This document shows positions 33,851-46,948 of a stretch of 64,000 bases of DNA, in pieces. The stretch is taken from NCBI GenBank assembly GCA_025890175.1, contig JANPYM010000001.1, positions 2,216,853 through 2,280,852 on the forward strand. The letters run 5' to 3'. This stretch comes from Ciborinia camelliae (Eukaryota > Ascomycota > Leotiomycetes > Helotiales > Sclerotiniaceae). Position numbers and translations under genes: made by a program. The notes under the pieces were generated by a model. That model was given only the letters and a program-made list of their open reading frames with translations, was not told where the DNA came from and ran no database searches. The first letter of the stretch is position 1. Each line of letters opens with the position of its first letter.

Positions 33851-35839
33851 AGCAATGAAGGTGAGAAGCACACTACCGCTCGTTTAATCTAACGGCAAAT
33901 GTAAAATGATAAAAAAGACCAAGCTAGCTAAAAGATACAATGCTTCAATATAATCTCTGAACAGGTTTGTTGAAGCATCACAAACAAAACCGAATAAAAG
34001 CTTGAGTTCAAGCACCTTCCCAATTACTGAATTCCTGCAAAGGCTATTGACCAACCTCCATCGATTACAGAAATCGAGTGGTGTGCCCCTCAGCAAATGA
34101 CAAATAAAACTAAGAAGATTCAAAATACCTGGTCACGGAGAATTCAGTGCCATTGCCACGAATAGCATCCCGCCGAAATACATAGGTACACCCGGTACAT
34201 CTAATGTGTAAGCAAATGGATTCAAAAGAAGATGTTGAATTGACCCGACAGTTTGGTAGTACCCACCTTTCTCGAGATTGGCGGGTCACAATTCAGTCTC
34301 GATTTGGATGATCTTGCGGCGCATTCAGACGGTTTGTTTGCGCAGCTTCAATTCCAGTATTTGGAAGTTTCCCATATTGTTGATGAATTCCCAAATTTTC
34401 GGAAATCTAAATCATGCCTTCATGTCTTTGGTTTTACGAAAATTCCAACACGGCTACATATGCAAGCAAGCCAGGTAGTATAACTTACCCCGAACGCCAT
34501 GAGATTTTTAAAAGAATGATGAAATGTATTGAATCTTGAAGTAACCTAGGACCTTCCCAGCACAAAACTAACTGTTGGATGCAAGTTACCCCTAAAGTGG
34601 TACTCCGTAGAAATTTACGAATGATTAGGTATGCGGCGCGGTGTTGATGTTGGATCGTTCCGGAGAGGGATATGAAGTATGAAAGAAGGGAGCCAATGGT
34701 TCTTGCCATTATCGGATGATCCATCAATTTATGCTTGATGGGGGATGCGATTGTAAGACGGTGAGGTGAGGTGAGTATCTCCTCGATGGACACTGGGTCT
34801 ATAGCCTGGAACACGTTTAGAGCATGTTTTGCTCGCTGAAAACAACATCATTGTTAAAACTAAAATAATCTATATCTATATATTTCCTATATCAGATATA
34901 TATTTTTCCATTGAGGGATTTATTATTAAGGTGATATTGAATGTTGAATAGGTATCATCTGAAAGTCGTGACGCCATGGGCGTTACAAGTCAGCACTAAC
35001 AATGCCAGACTCGGATCTCGATATAGTTCGTCGGTGGCTTGCGAGCTGGTATTCGCCCTTGTAACTATTTTATAACAACAATATAAGAAGCCCTTCGGAT
35101 TCTTTCTTTACTTATTCTTTAGTAAAGCTCTAAATAAACCTAACCGATCAATACTACCTCGTATATACTATTTTCACCACAATCACTATATTCATAAGTC
35201 TTCCAACCACTTCCTTGCGTACTCCGGGATTCTCCTCCAAAAGTCAATGATCCTTCTCTTGTACTATCTGCTTTGTATGAACTTCAAAGTCATTGGATCA
35301 TTATTATTCCTTTTAGTTCCCTATTCATGCTGGCCCGGGTGAAGTTTCCCCCCGAGGCCTCCTTCTCCTTCTGCCGGAATTTCTTTCCTGTTTTCTTACC
35401 GCTTGCTTACCTCTTGTTTACCTTTCCGGATTGTCTTCGCCATTGACTTGTACCTAGTATATGGATCATTGGGGAAGAGCCTTTTCAGATCATGATTCAT
35501 ATTCAATATGTGACTCTAGTTGACATACCTGTGAGCCTCAATAATTTCATACCAATTGACCTCGACCTTGGCATTAGATTAAATAAATTTATTTACTTTG
35601 CTATTTCAAAAGAGCCTTGGAACGAGTAGCCATCGATTCCGAACAGGCGGCCCCAAATGGAATTTGGATTAGCGTAGTTTCTTCCATACTATGCGTATCT
35701 TTTATTTCACTCCCTCTCCCTCTTCCTCCGTCCACTCTTTTCCCTTCCCATCTCGCTCCGTCTTCTCCAGCAAGCCCATCATCTGCATCTCCGCTCGTAT
35801 TGCTCTCTAATCCAAAACCGCTCGGTATCAAAGCACCTC
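33851..35839. other. Intergenic region
   Basis: Two kilobases without a supported gene. It is AT-rich around 34850-34940. Open frames near 34253-34483 show no motif. The segment from about 35617 is C/T-rich and may include the start of the rvt pseudogene, which I cannot delimit. Confidence 0.4.
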
Positions 35840-37697
35840 TTTTACTAAGGAAAATACACCACAATCTTTCATCTACATCACAGCACACGACAACTGGCGC
35901 ATCCACCGACATTTTTCCCATACCCTTTATTCCATCACATCCATCAAACTCGATGAGATCTCAGGGCAGAGATCTGCATTCGAGCAAGGCAAGGCAGACC
36001 TTCATCGAGCTGTCTTAAATGAGCCTAAGCAAAGTGAGAAACTCCGCATCTTGCTAACTGGTATTGAGAATCTTGTTTCCATGCGCAAGCTCAAGAGATA
36101 ACAAATCTATCTCATTGTGCAACGTCAAGAAGTTCCTTCAACAAGCTCAACATGACCCGTCCGTCTCAGAAGCCCTTCTCAAGGATTGGCAAAAAAAGCT
36201 TGAAAAAGAGCTTGAAAGTGAAAATGGGGCTCAGAGGGCACACCTGTTGAACAACGTCGCCAACTCAACGACCGCTAACGTTTTTACCACGATGAAGATC
36301 TCCCACAAACCATGCTCCTCCGCTACATTGGCGTGAAATAGTCCGTTCAATCGTGCTCTTACCGAGTTCAAAGAATCCTCCAATGTCTGGATTGCCTCCT
36401 CACGACAGGTTCCAACAGCAGAGAAACACCAGCGCAGCTACTTCTTAGGCCCTTCCCACGAGGATTACCACCCCCTCGAAAGTATCCGAAGAGACCACTT
36501 CGAATTAGATTTTTCCTCGAACAACTCCAATATGCTGACGAAGAGCAACGAGGCGGATACTCCGACGATGCCACAGAAAAATCAACCGATACACGTAAAT
36601 CCTCCCAAAAAATCACGCAATCTGTGCTTCACACTCTGGTCACTGAAATCATCATAAAAACTCGTCTCAACAACCCTTTGACTGTCGTCCGTTCCGATTT
36701 CTCCTAGTTTGACCCTTCCCTCCCTCATACAAGTATGTTCTCAGTCTTATACCACTTCGGCGTTTTCCCCAAGTGGATATCATTTTTTGGCCGTGCTCTT
36801 GAAGCGCCTATGATTTTCCCTTCCGATGGACCGTCCGCTCCAGTTCGCATCCGCAAACGCGGGACTCCAATCAGTGGCCCGCTGAGTGACATGCTCGGCG
36901 AAACCGTCCTCTTCTGTCTCGATTTCGCTTTGAACCGTCGAACCAATGGCGCACGTCTATATCGTTTACACGACGATCTATGGTTCTGGGGCAGCTCCTC
37001 AGTTTGTGTAGCCGGCTGGACCGTCATGCAAGAATTTGCCACCCTCATGGGGCTATCCTTCTCCCGAATCCAAAATCAGCTCTTTTCCAAAACTGGTGGT
37101 TCCGTCACCTCAACCCTTAAGCACATGCTCCACACCCGTTTTCACATCGAAAATATTCCAGGAGGCTATCTCTATTTCCCCGTGTCTATGGGTGGTCTCG
37201 GTCTCAAATCAACTTTCGTACCACTTCATCTTATCCGTGATCAGATTAAGAAGAATCCGGATGAGTTTATGGATGATTTCTTCGATGAGGAACGTTTTGC
37301 TTACAAAATCGCCAAAAGGAAATATGAGAACGGTACTGTGGATCGTGGTTAGTACTCATACCTCCACAACATAGAAGAATACGAAAACGCCGGCTTCCTA
37401 TCATTCGAAGAATATACAAAACACCGAGAACGCACGTGGGCTGCTTTGTCGTCTGCGTATAAACAGTTGAGATCAGAACCAGAGGAGTGCGAGGTTGATA
37501 TTATGGTTGGGAAAGGAGCGCGTGAGGATAGAAGAAGAGAAGAGAAAGGAATGACGAAATATCAAAAGGGGATCGTGCAGCTGTATGGGTTGGATATGGG
37601 GGAGAGATTTGGGGAGTTGAATGTTGTGGAGAAGGGATTGCTTCCGACGGGAATGTTGGGGATGTTTAGGAAGAGTAGGTTCAAGTGGCAAGGATGA
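35840..37697 (+). pseudogene. rvt-type reverse transcriptase-related gene, decayed
   Basis: The best segment (36735-37352) encodes an RT palm-like region: RKRGTPISGPLSDMLGETVL, then RLYRLHDDLWFWG, where the HDD takes the place of the catalytic xDD box. This matches the single-copy rvt genes of fungi, which are cellular relatives of reverse transcriptases. Upstream pieces fit the same gene but lie in shifted frames: IYITAHDNWRIHRHFS (about 35866), SYFLGPSHEDYHPLESIRRD (about 36440) and TVVRSDFS (about 36683). In-frame TAG codons at 36339-36341, 36705-36707 and 37350-37352 fall where Trp fits, and frameshifts occur near 36345 and in a T run near 36510. A C-terminal part continues to 37697 (FEEYTKHRERTW). 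Confidence 0.72.
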
Positions 37698-39096
37698 GTG
37701 TTTGTGGTAGTGGAAGACTTTGGTAGAGTTGTGATGGGATTGAGTACTTATGGCTACCCTATATCACCCATTGAATGAGAGCACACCACTCACATACTTT
37801 GGGATCGGGGTTTAGATAAAGAGATATACATAGATACCCTCCTCCACTTTGAAATCAAAACTATATTGTTCGGTTACAATAATTATAAGCCTTTTCCATC
37901 AGATTCACATGTTATTACTCTTTCAATCTGACCAGCATCACCCTTGAGAACACTCATCTTTCCCACTACACTGTGGATAGCGAGTGCCAAGCAGGATAAA
38001 CATTCAAACGACAAGTGAAGATTCTCGGCGTTTATGCAGCCGAGAAGAAAAAAAGGGGGCTGATAGACGATGGGTGGAATGGCGCAAAACTACCATGAAA
38101 ACGTGGAAGAGAATATCGGATTTGTTGCATTTATTCTGGGTGAATTGTGACCGACTTTTCGGGAGATAGCCGGCTTTCATAAGAGGTCCGGAAATCGGCT
38201 ATGTGCCGGAAATATCGGATTTATCACGGGATTTGTGATAATTGAAGTTGGACAATAACAATGAGACAACGAATGAAGGTTTGAATTTTTTTAATAAAAA
38301 GAGTTGAAGAAAATCCAATTCGGCCTTTCAAGCCTCACAGGAATAACATGACATTGGATCCATCCATCCATCCATCCATGGATTGAAAGCTGCAGCACTT
38401 GGCAAGTCTCTGGAACAAATAAGAACAACATAAATAATAGATACCTACCGATTATTCGAGATTTCCTGCCGCAAGTTCCGCCCCGCAACATCCATCCCCC
38501 ACTTTCTCCTCAAATACAGTACATAATAGCAATACCTACCCAGGTAGTAATATCACATATGTAACAATTCCACGCGCATCCAACTACCAACTTTCGATAC
38601 GAGATTCCATACCATTGGAGGAGTATCTACTCGACCAAATCTTACCGAGTGAAAGAACCAAAGAAATTGAAATGTGATGGATGGGTCATGGATGGGTCAT
38701 GGATGGATGGCGACGACAAGGATTAGAAGATCTCTGACGTACCGCCGGTATTGCTGATTAAGAAGCTTGCTTCCCGGTACCGCAAAAAATGACCAGTGCT
38801 GGTGGTGGAGCCATCGAAGCTTTTGATATTACTCCGTATCTCCTTCACTAACCTTAATCATGTTTCCTTACTCATGTATATCTAGACTCAGCTCCCCGAG
38901 TATCTTTCTCGCGCGAGTGAATGTATTCGAGAGAATATTCATCAAACCCATCGATATGATTTCGTCCGAGCAGTGAATTGATATAGTTAGCGTCCCAACA
39001 ATCCCTCTAAATATAATTCCAACTCCCATTCCACTTCTAGCAAACAAAAGCATTGATTATCTCCAATCCGCAACAACTGCGATCTATTCTCATCCC
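37698..39096. other. Intergenic region with simple repeats
   Basis: No gene is visible. It contains (CCAT)n at about 38359-38379, a GGATGGGTCAT-type tandem near 38682-38720, and a pair of CCGG-rich short repeats near 38168-38205. It holds the promoter of the plus-strand MFS gene. Confidence 0.4.
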
Positions 39097-41415
39097 ATGA
39101 TGTCTGATCTCAAGCAGGAAGAGGGCGAGAAACTCCCCATCTCAGCTTCAGAAGATTCAAATGTTGCGATCGAGCATGGCATGGAGTTTGCGTCGATCAA
39201 AGCTACACCGACAGACATACCAATTTCGAAATTGAACACGAGAGGTAGTCGGACTAATTCTTTGGCACGAACACGCTCATTGAATGGCTTTGGTTGCGAT
39301 GATACGGACAATACTTGGGATGGTAGTGGTGGTGATATTGAAGGTCAAGGAACCAATAAGAAAGATCCATTCGAAGTTAAATTTGATGGTGGCGATAGTG
39401 ATCCAATGTGTCCAAGAAGCATGGCTCATGGAAGAAAATGGCTAATAGTCATTATAGTCAGCGCAAGCTCATTCTGTGTGTAGGTTTATCCCATCTTTTT
39501 CAATGTCCCTTAAACTGGCAACTTTACGTTGGGAGCTTTTAACTGGATTCGTCGGATGTTTTTTATTGATATCAAAATCACCTGGGCATTCACCTTTTCT
39601 AGGATCATGAAAAACACATAGGGCTGAGTTACAAGAACGTGGAATTTCAAGGATGCTAATCTGACTTGCATATTAGTACCTGTACGTCATCCATGTATAC
39701 CAGTACATATGCTCAGCTTGAGAAAGAATTCAATTGCTCAAGAGAACTTGCAACCGTCGGACTTTCCATGTTTATTCTCGGTCTTGGTCTTGGTCCTATG
39801 TTGCTGGGACCCCTTTCGTAAGCATCTTATCATACCCACTCATCTACCTGCTTCATTGACTGATCATCAAATAGCGAATTCTATGGCCGTCGTCCAATCT
39901 ATATTTGCTCCTTTACCCTCTTCCTAATATGGCTTATTCCTTCAGCGGTAGCGCAAAATATCCAGACGATGATAATAGCGAGATTTTTCGATGGTCTTGC
40001 CGGAAGTGCTTTCCTCTCCGTTGCAGGAGGCACCGTGGGAGATTTGTTCAATCGAGAACAACTCCAAGCCCCCATGCTGATCTATACAGCTTCGCCATTC
40101 ATAGGTCCATCATTTGGTCCATTGGTCTCTGGATTCATCAACCAGTATACGACTTGGCGTTGGACTTTCTATGTTCTAATTATCTGGTCAGCTTGCAACT
40201 TGGGGATGATTTTGTTTCTTGTCCCAGAAACTTACCACCCAGTTGTTTTGAAAGCCAAAGCTCGCAAGATCCGAAAGGAGACCGGAGATGACCGTTGGTA
40301 CGCCCCTAATGAAAGACTCAACAAGTCCATCCCGAAGACTATTGGCTACTCGCTACTCAGGCCAGGTCAATTGTTAATCTTTGAGCCAATGTGCCTCAAC
40401 CTTTGCATATTTTCAGCTATCCTGCTTGGGATTCTTTACCTATTCTTCGGTGCTTTCCCTCTCGTCTTCATGGGAAACCACGGATTCCAAGAGTGGCAAG
40501 TTGGATTGACGTTCTTAGGCATGTTCATAGGAATGATGATGGCAGCGGCTACCGACCCCTTCTGGCACAAAAACTATGTAAGACTAATCAAGCAGAGAGA
40601 ACAAATGACAGGAGAGGTTGGTGGGTCCGAACCAGAATATCGCCTTCCTCCTGCTATTCTTGGGGCCGTTCTCGTTCCTGTCGGTCTGTTTCTCTTTGCA
40701 TGGACGACATATTCATCGGTTCACTGGGTTCTCCCTATCATTGGATCAGGGATTTTCGGAATGGGGTAAGTCTTGAAATTTCTTCATTATGAGTGATAAA
40801 CTTCGTGTGTCAGGGGGTTTCCTGTTAGGTCCCCGAACCGCGTACGTTCCATCGCCGAAGTGGCGCGGGCGGGCCTTGTGTTTCGTTCCTGCATGTAGTT
40901 GATCTTGTCATCTGTTTTGCATATCTGCCTTGTTTGGGAAATGTGAAGCTTGCGCTTCATTCTATTTCATGCCATAGTCGTCGATTGACTCGATTAATGT
41001 CTCACATGACACACATTTCATGTGGCACAGAAGTACTTTCGAAGTAGCTAACCGGCTGGGATTCATGCAGAACCCTTCTTGTCTTTACTGGCATCTTCAC
41101 ATTCCTAGTCGATGCATATCCACTCTATGCAGCCAGCTCCTTAGCAGCGAATAGTTTCATGAGAAGCACTTTCGGAGGTAAGTCCCAAAACCTGAAATCC
41201 CCTGAGCAGTCACCTACATCGAGGAGAATAAATGCTGAGGCTGAAGCTTGATAGCCATCTTTCCGCTGTTTGGTATCCAAATGTATCACAAGCTCGGCGA
41301 TCAATGGGCAACGAGTCTTTTGGCGTTTTTGACGGTTGTCATGACGCCCTTCCCATACATCTTCTTCAAATACGGGAAGAGGATCAGGGGCCATAGTCGT
41401 TTTGCTACCGCGTGA
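39097..41415 (+). CDS. MFS transporter, DHA1-like (second)
   Basis: Five exons (39097-39479, 39677-39817, 39875-40765, 41071-41177, 41255-41415) close in phase to 560 aa. A soluble N-terminus of about 120 residues precedes the first helix (WLIVIIVSASSFCV). Family motifs include LLGPLSEFYGRRPIY (loop 2-3) and ASPFIGPSFGPLVSGFINQYTTWRW (motif C, cut here by the spacing of the listing). A loop of about 60 residues separates helices 6 and 7, and the end is YIFFKYGKRIRGHS. About twelve hydrophobic segments are present. Substrate unknown; multidrug or polyamine export are typical of such proteins. Intron 3 is 305 bp, much longer than the others. Confidence 0.87.
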
Positions 41416-44400
41416 TGTGACTTTCTCAGCGGTACATGCAACGACAGTTAATATAAATCTGGACATGGGCTTGGACTCATTGGCCTGAACTGTGGAGTAC
41501 AGAAGATAGCGTTGGATGGGAAGCATTGCATTATTGGAGTTTGGATTTGCGAGAACCAATTATTGCATTATTAAAAACGTCGATTTCTAACGTTAACGGC
41601 CGCTTGTTCATAGGAAGGAAGGAACATATAGTATATACCCCCAAATCGAAGAAATTTTAATATCCGCCAAGATGAAAACAAATCGAACATTTCCCAATGA
41701 CCAAAGGCTTGAATAATAAAATGTGTCACGGGTAGCACATGTTTGGGGGTTTCTCTCAAGCTACCAGTGACCCCCAACCACCCCCGTCATCGCAACTCCC
41801 TATTGCCGAGCTGTCGAGTAACTCGAAATCTTGTTCACACTTGATTAAGAACCTATCGAGCCGTGACGCCACAATCGTCCCTCCAAGCATCTTGAGGAGA
41901 TTCTAAAGATAGATGAAAGGGAGGTGATATACCATGTACCTTGAATAGCTGATCCTGTCCTTCGCATATCTATCTATATGATATACCTACCATATGTATG
42001 TGATAGACAGGACATGTGACCTATGAGCATTCTCCAAATACTTGATGAAGATAACTGTATGACCATATGCACGTCCTAAGTAAGAATGATGAAGAGATTT
42101 TTTATCATACGCTCCGGATATGATGTGATAAAATCCCACTATTTGAAAACCATGGGGATGGAACGGGGTTTGTTTGGTTGGTGGGATGGAGCCGTGTGCT
42201 CGTGAAATGCAATCTGAAATGCAATATTATGTGCAAACACACATTTGGTACTAAGACTATCTAGGCCAAGAAATGCATATACGTGGTAGCTGGTAGATGA
42301 ATATAGATGAGGAGATGGATGGATTAATCTATCGGTGAGTGGGAAGCAAATCTGTGTGCACTGTGCTTCTTCCACTTTTTGTGGAGGAACGTTTTGTGAC
42401 AGATGGTTCATTTGTTTGGATGAGGGGGGGCTCGGTGGATGGGATGGGCTTGGGATGGCTTGGGAATCTTGGGATGGATTGGTTGATGATTATAGTACGT
42501 ACAGTAGTGGTGGGTGGGTGAGTGGGTGAGTGGGTAGGTGGATATGTATGTATTACTTACTGTTTGCTGCTCATGTATGATGGATGATGTATGATGGATA
42601 ATGAATGTATGAATGCATATGCATGTATGTCCAGAGTATGGAGTATGGAGTATGGAGGAGTAGATATTTTGATTCGTTAGTTGCTTACTTTTTACTCGAG
42701 TGTGCAGTTGAAGGGGGGGAGAATGAAGGGAGTTTCTTTTTTGATGGAGAAGGTATTGTGTTTAATATATATATAGGTATGTATATTTAGGTTATATGTA
42801 AATATATAGGTTATAGGTATATATATATTGTATGGTATCAATGCAAGTAAATAATAAGTAATAGTAATAAGTAAAGTATCTAGTTAGTAATAAGTATTAT
42901 GGACCTAAGTAGGTAAGTCAAACAAATAAACTTTATGAAGAACGAACTTGTCAGATGTACCCATATATCCATACCTCTCCATAACCTCTCCATACCTCCC
43001 CATACCTCAAGTCCCCATACCTCCCCATACTTATACTTAATGTACCAAAACATTCAATCCACATAGGGATTATGGACAACTATAACCTCCAGCTTCCTAC
43101 TCCGTCCTAGAATCTTTCATAAGATGAAAGTCTCAATCATCAATTCAAATCTTTCATTCAAATGTGGCTGTGCAATCAATCAACCATCGATCAATTGATT
43201 AATTAATTAATTAATTACCTAATCAACTGTGGCTTTATAACAAATAAATATTCATTCATACCTAGGACCTAGGTAATAATAAGAAATTCACCACCCGCTC
43301 TCCTTTGCCGCTTTCTGTCATTGCCTGGTTGATCTCATGAACACCAACATCAATTTTTTTCCCCCGCGCAAGAAATTACAAGACGGACGCAACACAACAA
43401 CAAACTTCCATCCCCCCTCCCTCGTTCCTGCCACGCGGTGTCCAGTCCAAGCTCGAAAGAGAAAAGGAATCTTTGGTGATACTCTCTTAATTCCATTCAA
43501 TTGAGTACAAGATCTCCCTTCTATTGATTTGCCATTTTCAAAGGTAATTTGTTTTTGTTTGATCGGTCAAATCAACTTGGCGGGAAACAATTGTTACCCA
43601 TCTCAGCTTACCCCCGTTTCCACCAATCTTCTTCCCAATCCTTTCATCCGCCAGAGCACCAAGCTAAGTGCAATTTCAATTCAATTTCAATTCGCAATTC
43701 ATCGAACCCCGCCATCCGTCTGCAGTATTGCAAATCTCTTCCATACAAAGGCGAAGAAAATATAGGTTCCAATTGAAAGGAAACAAAACCCTGACCGCTC
43801 GAAACAAGGACGGGGAATATCCATTTCCAATATATCGATTTTGAAGTGATACGCAAAAAGGGAAAGGATATTTCAATTGCATCAGTGGTGGAAGGCATTT
43901 TATTTGGGCATCAATGCGATTGCGGTGGGACTAGTTCGCGGATACTTGCAGCACCATACAGTAACACAGCGTTCGACTATTACATTTGCGCATTCCTCCA
44001 GCACGAGAGAGGAGGCTTGGTGGAAGGAGTAGGTTCTCCGCGTGACTATACATGTGTGGATGTAGTGCTTTACGAGGGACTAGGTTTTGGATTGGTTTAA
44101 AAAAGTTCGACCAAGATTGTCAAAGGAGAGGGTGAGATTTTGGATCCAAGGAAATTACGAGAAATACGGAGCGGCCGAGTCGGGAAAACCTACCTGGTTT
44201 CTGGGAAGAATACGGAAGAGAGAGCTAGGCCGGTCAAATAGCGGTGCATGCGAACGCGTGCTGGTGCTCGGATAGGCACGCGGCGAAACGTGGTAAGGAA
44301 TTGGAAGACGCGGGTACTTACTTTGCGGCAAGAATTTATTTCGGAGCATCGCTAGGATTGCCCTTTGTGGCATTAAGATTGCTCGCAGACGCAAGAAGGT

Positions 44401-44639
44401 GGTAGAAGTGTGCGCTGGAAGTGTGAGAGTGAGGAAACAAGGTCATTGTGCATTGTTGCTGGACGGGCGGTTCACGGCACCATCCTGTGTTGCCTTGGTT
44501 GTGCGACGAGGCTGCTGCAGCAGGGCTCCTTTTCAAGGATTGGCGAGGGAGGTTGACTGGGGCTTCTATTGATTGGGGTGTGGTGTCGCAGAAACGAACT
44601 AGCTTCTGCACAAGTACCAAGTGAGGTATTTAAGACAGG
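41416..44639. promoter_or_regulatory. 3.2 kb upstream region and long leader of the AcuK/ERT1 gene
   Basis: No coding gene is supported. From about 42300 to 43260 it is rich in simple sequence: GGATGG-type runs, TATATA tracts, CATACCTCCC repeats (42970-43030) and (TTAA)n at 43198-43217. From about 43300 the sequence becomes more balanced and carries several short open frames before the ERT1 ATG, so a long 5' leader with upstream frames is likely. This is an inference from position. Confidence 0.45.
43198..43217. repeat. (TTAA)n microsatellite
   Basis: About five uninterrupted TTAA units lie in the ERT1 upstream region. Confidence 0.85.
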
Positions 44640-46948
44640 ATGTCGGGAGAAACTGAGATAGATGATCCTGAGGTTTCGGATGGCGCTTCGGAAAACGATT
44701 ATAGTGATCATGAGCAAGAGCTTGATGTTATAGGAAAAGAGGACGATAATAAGGAAATGGCGGAACAAAAAGTAAGACCGGACGGTGATGAGAATGGGAA
44801 TACTGTAGGAGCAGCGGCTACAGCTACAAAACCGAAATTCGATCCTAAAGATCCGTTGAGACCTAGAAGAAAGAAGGCAAGAAGAGCTTGTTTTGCTTGT
44901 CAACGAGCCCATTTGACTTGTGGTATGTTTGTTTTTCTCAAGGCTTCATTTTCAGGCTCTTTTTCGTGCCAAGAGCCTGACATTTCGTTATCTTGTTCCT
45001 CATTTTTACCACTGTTTACTATACCAACAGTGAAATTTACTATATGTGCTGAGAATGAATTCAATAGGGGACGAGCGTCCATGTCAACGTTGTATCAAAC
45101 GAGGTTTGGCAGATGCTTGCCAGGATGGCGTCAGGAAGAAAGCAAAGTATCTTCACGATGCACCCCCTGAAGCTCTTAGACCTGTTTTAGGTCCAACTTA
45201 CAATCAGCAAGTGGGCAACAATCGAGCGACGGCGGTATCAACGCCAACAGAAGCCTCTCCTGGTATGGGGAACTTTTACTCCCAGCCTGATACTTCACCA
45301 TCCTATCCACTTTTTGCGGCCAGTCAACAAGGTCAGATGCCACCACCATTGCAGAATCGACTCTCTTTTGGAAGCAATCAGCCATCGCCAATATCTCCAA
45401 CTTTTCATACTGGGGGAAATCGACCGGCTGGAATGCAAGGAATTTCTTTGCCGCAAGTTTCAAATGATTCCCACGCGGCATTCGGTGGTGGCGGTACATT
45501 TTTCGATCCGAGCAATCCAGCACTGTTTAACTTTGACCTTGAAGGCTTAAATTTCGGAAACCATTATGGAGCACTGGAATTTGGAATGCTCGGGCATATG
45601 GCATCGGGCTCGGCAGAGACACCACCACAAGATTCAACTGCAGGAATGTCACAAAATGTCGGTGATCTCGGCTTTAACAACAATCCAGCTTTCAACAATA
45701 ACCCGCCCTTTAATCAGATCTATCCCCACGATACACTACCGGACTTTGCTGTAGGTATGGAAAGGCAAAATGGAGGAAACGTCTTCGCCAACAGTAATCT
45801 GCACCACGGTTTGCCTCATGCATACGCAATAGCTACAGGTGGTAGTCAACACAGTCCAAGCACTGATGCGAGTCCTGCGGCGAGTACAATGGGATTTGAA
45901 AGCTCGCCTACTACTACTACTTACCCAACACCGGCAGCTACTCACAGACCAGCGAAACGACAAGATACGAAATCTGGACCATCGGGCAAGCTTGGGCCAT
46001 CATCAATCCTTGGAAAGAGGCATCGGGATCCTTCGTCTATTTACGATACAGTTCACGAACCTTATTCCTACACTACCGGCTTTCATAGCCTAACTGCTTT
46101 CATCCAGAAGCGATTCTCGCCGAACAAGACACTTCGAATAGCCAAATCACTCGCTTCCATTCGACCATCCTTCATCTCTTGTACAAAGACCCTTAACCGA
46201 CAAGATTTGATATTCATGGAGAAGTGTTTTCAAAGAACCCTATTTGAGTATGAAGACTTCATGCTGAATTGCTGCACGCCCACATTAGTTTGTCGGAGGA
46301 CCGGAGAAATTGCTGCTGTCAACAAAGAGTTCACCCTCTTAACTGGATGGAAGAAGGAAGTACTTCTAGGCAAGGAAGCGAACCTTAATATTAATACAGG
46401 AAATAGCGGTCCATCATCCTCAGGGAGTTCAGGTCGAGGAAGTTTCACGACTCCAAGAATGCGCCCCTTAAACCTTGCCGACTCAAACACGAGTGGCAAA
46501 ACTCAACCCATTTTTCTCGCCGAACTCTTGGATGATGATAGCGTCATAGAATTCTACGAAGATTTTGCACGATTAGCATTTGGCGATAGTAGAGGAAGTG
46601 TCATGACTCGCTACAAGCTTCTTAGCTATCAAACTGCCAAAGATAGCTCTCAATCTCCTGAAGGCGAAAAGGGCAAGCGGAAAGATGTCGGATTCAATGG
46701 AGCTGGGATTGGGGGAATGGGTAACAGGATAAAGGAAATCGATGCACCGCATGGAATTGAAACTTTGCAGCAGGATGGAAAGGTGGGTTGCAGTTCATGT
46801 TGGACGGTTAAGAGGGATGTCTTTGATATTCCTATGTTGATTGTTATGAATGTGAGTTTTCTTCTTTTTATTGGGATTGGACGAAAGCAGCGAATAATGA
46901 GGGGATGAAAGCTAATTTTTAAATTTTTAGTTCCTTCCTTGCATTTAG
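44640..46948 (+). CDS. ERT1: Zn2Cys6 gluconeogenesis regulator, AcuK/ERT1 family
   Basis: Three exons (44640-44922, 45068-46851, 46931-46948) give 694 aa. The binuclear zinc cluster is split by intron 1: [15 protein letters not shown], then [17 protein letters not shown], followed by the basic KKAKYLHD. This cluster sequence is diagnostic of the AcuK/AcuM/ERT1 group. The middle is Asn/Pro/Gly-rich. A PAS-like domain begins near residue 440 ([35 protein letters not shown]). The last exon adds FLPCI after PMLIVMN, as in other members. In Aspergillus, AcuK with AcuM activates gluconeogenic and iron-related genes. The N-terminal 70 residues are acidic. The gene has a long upstream region. Confidence 0.92.
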
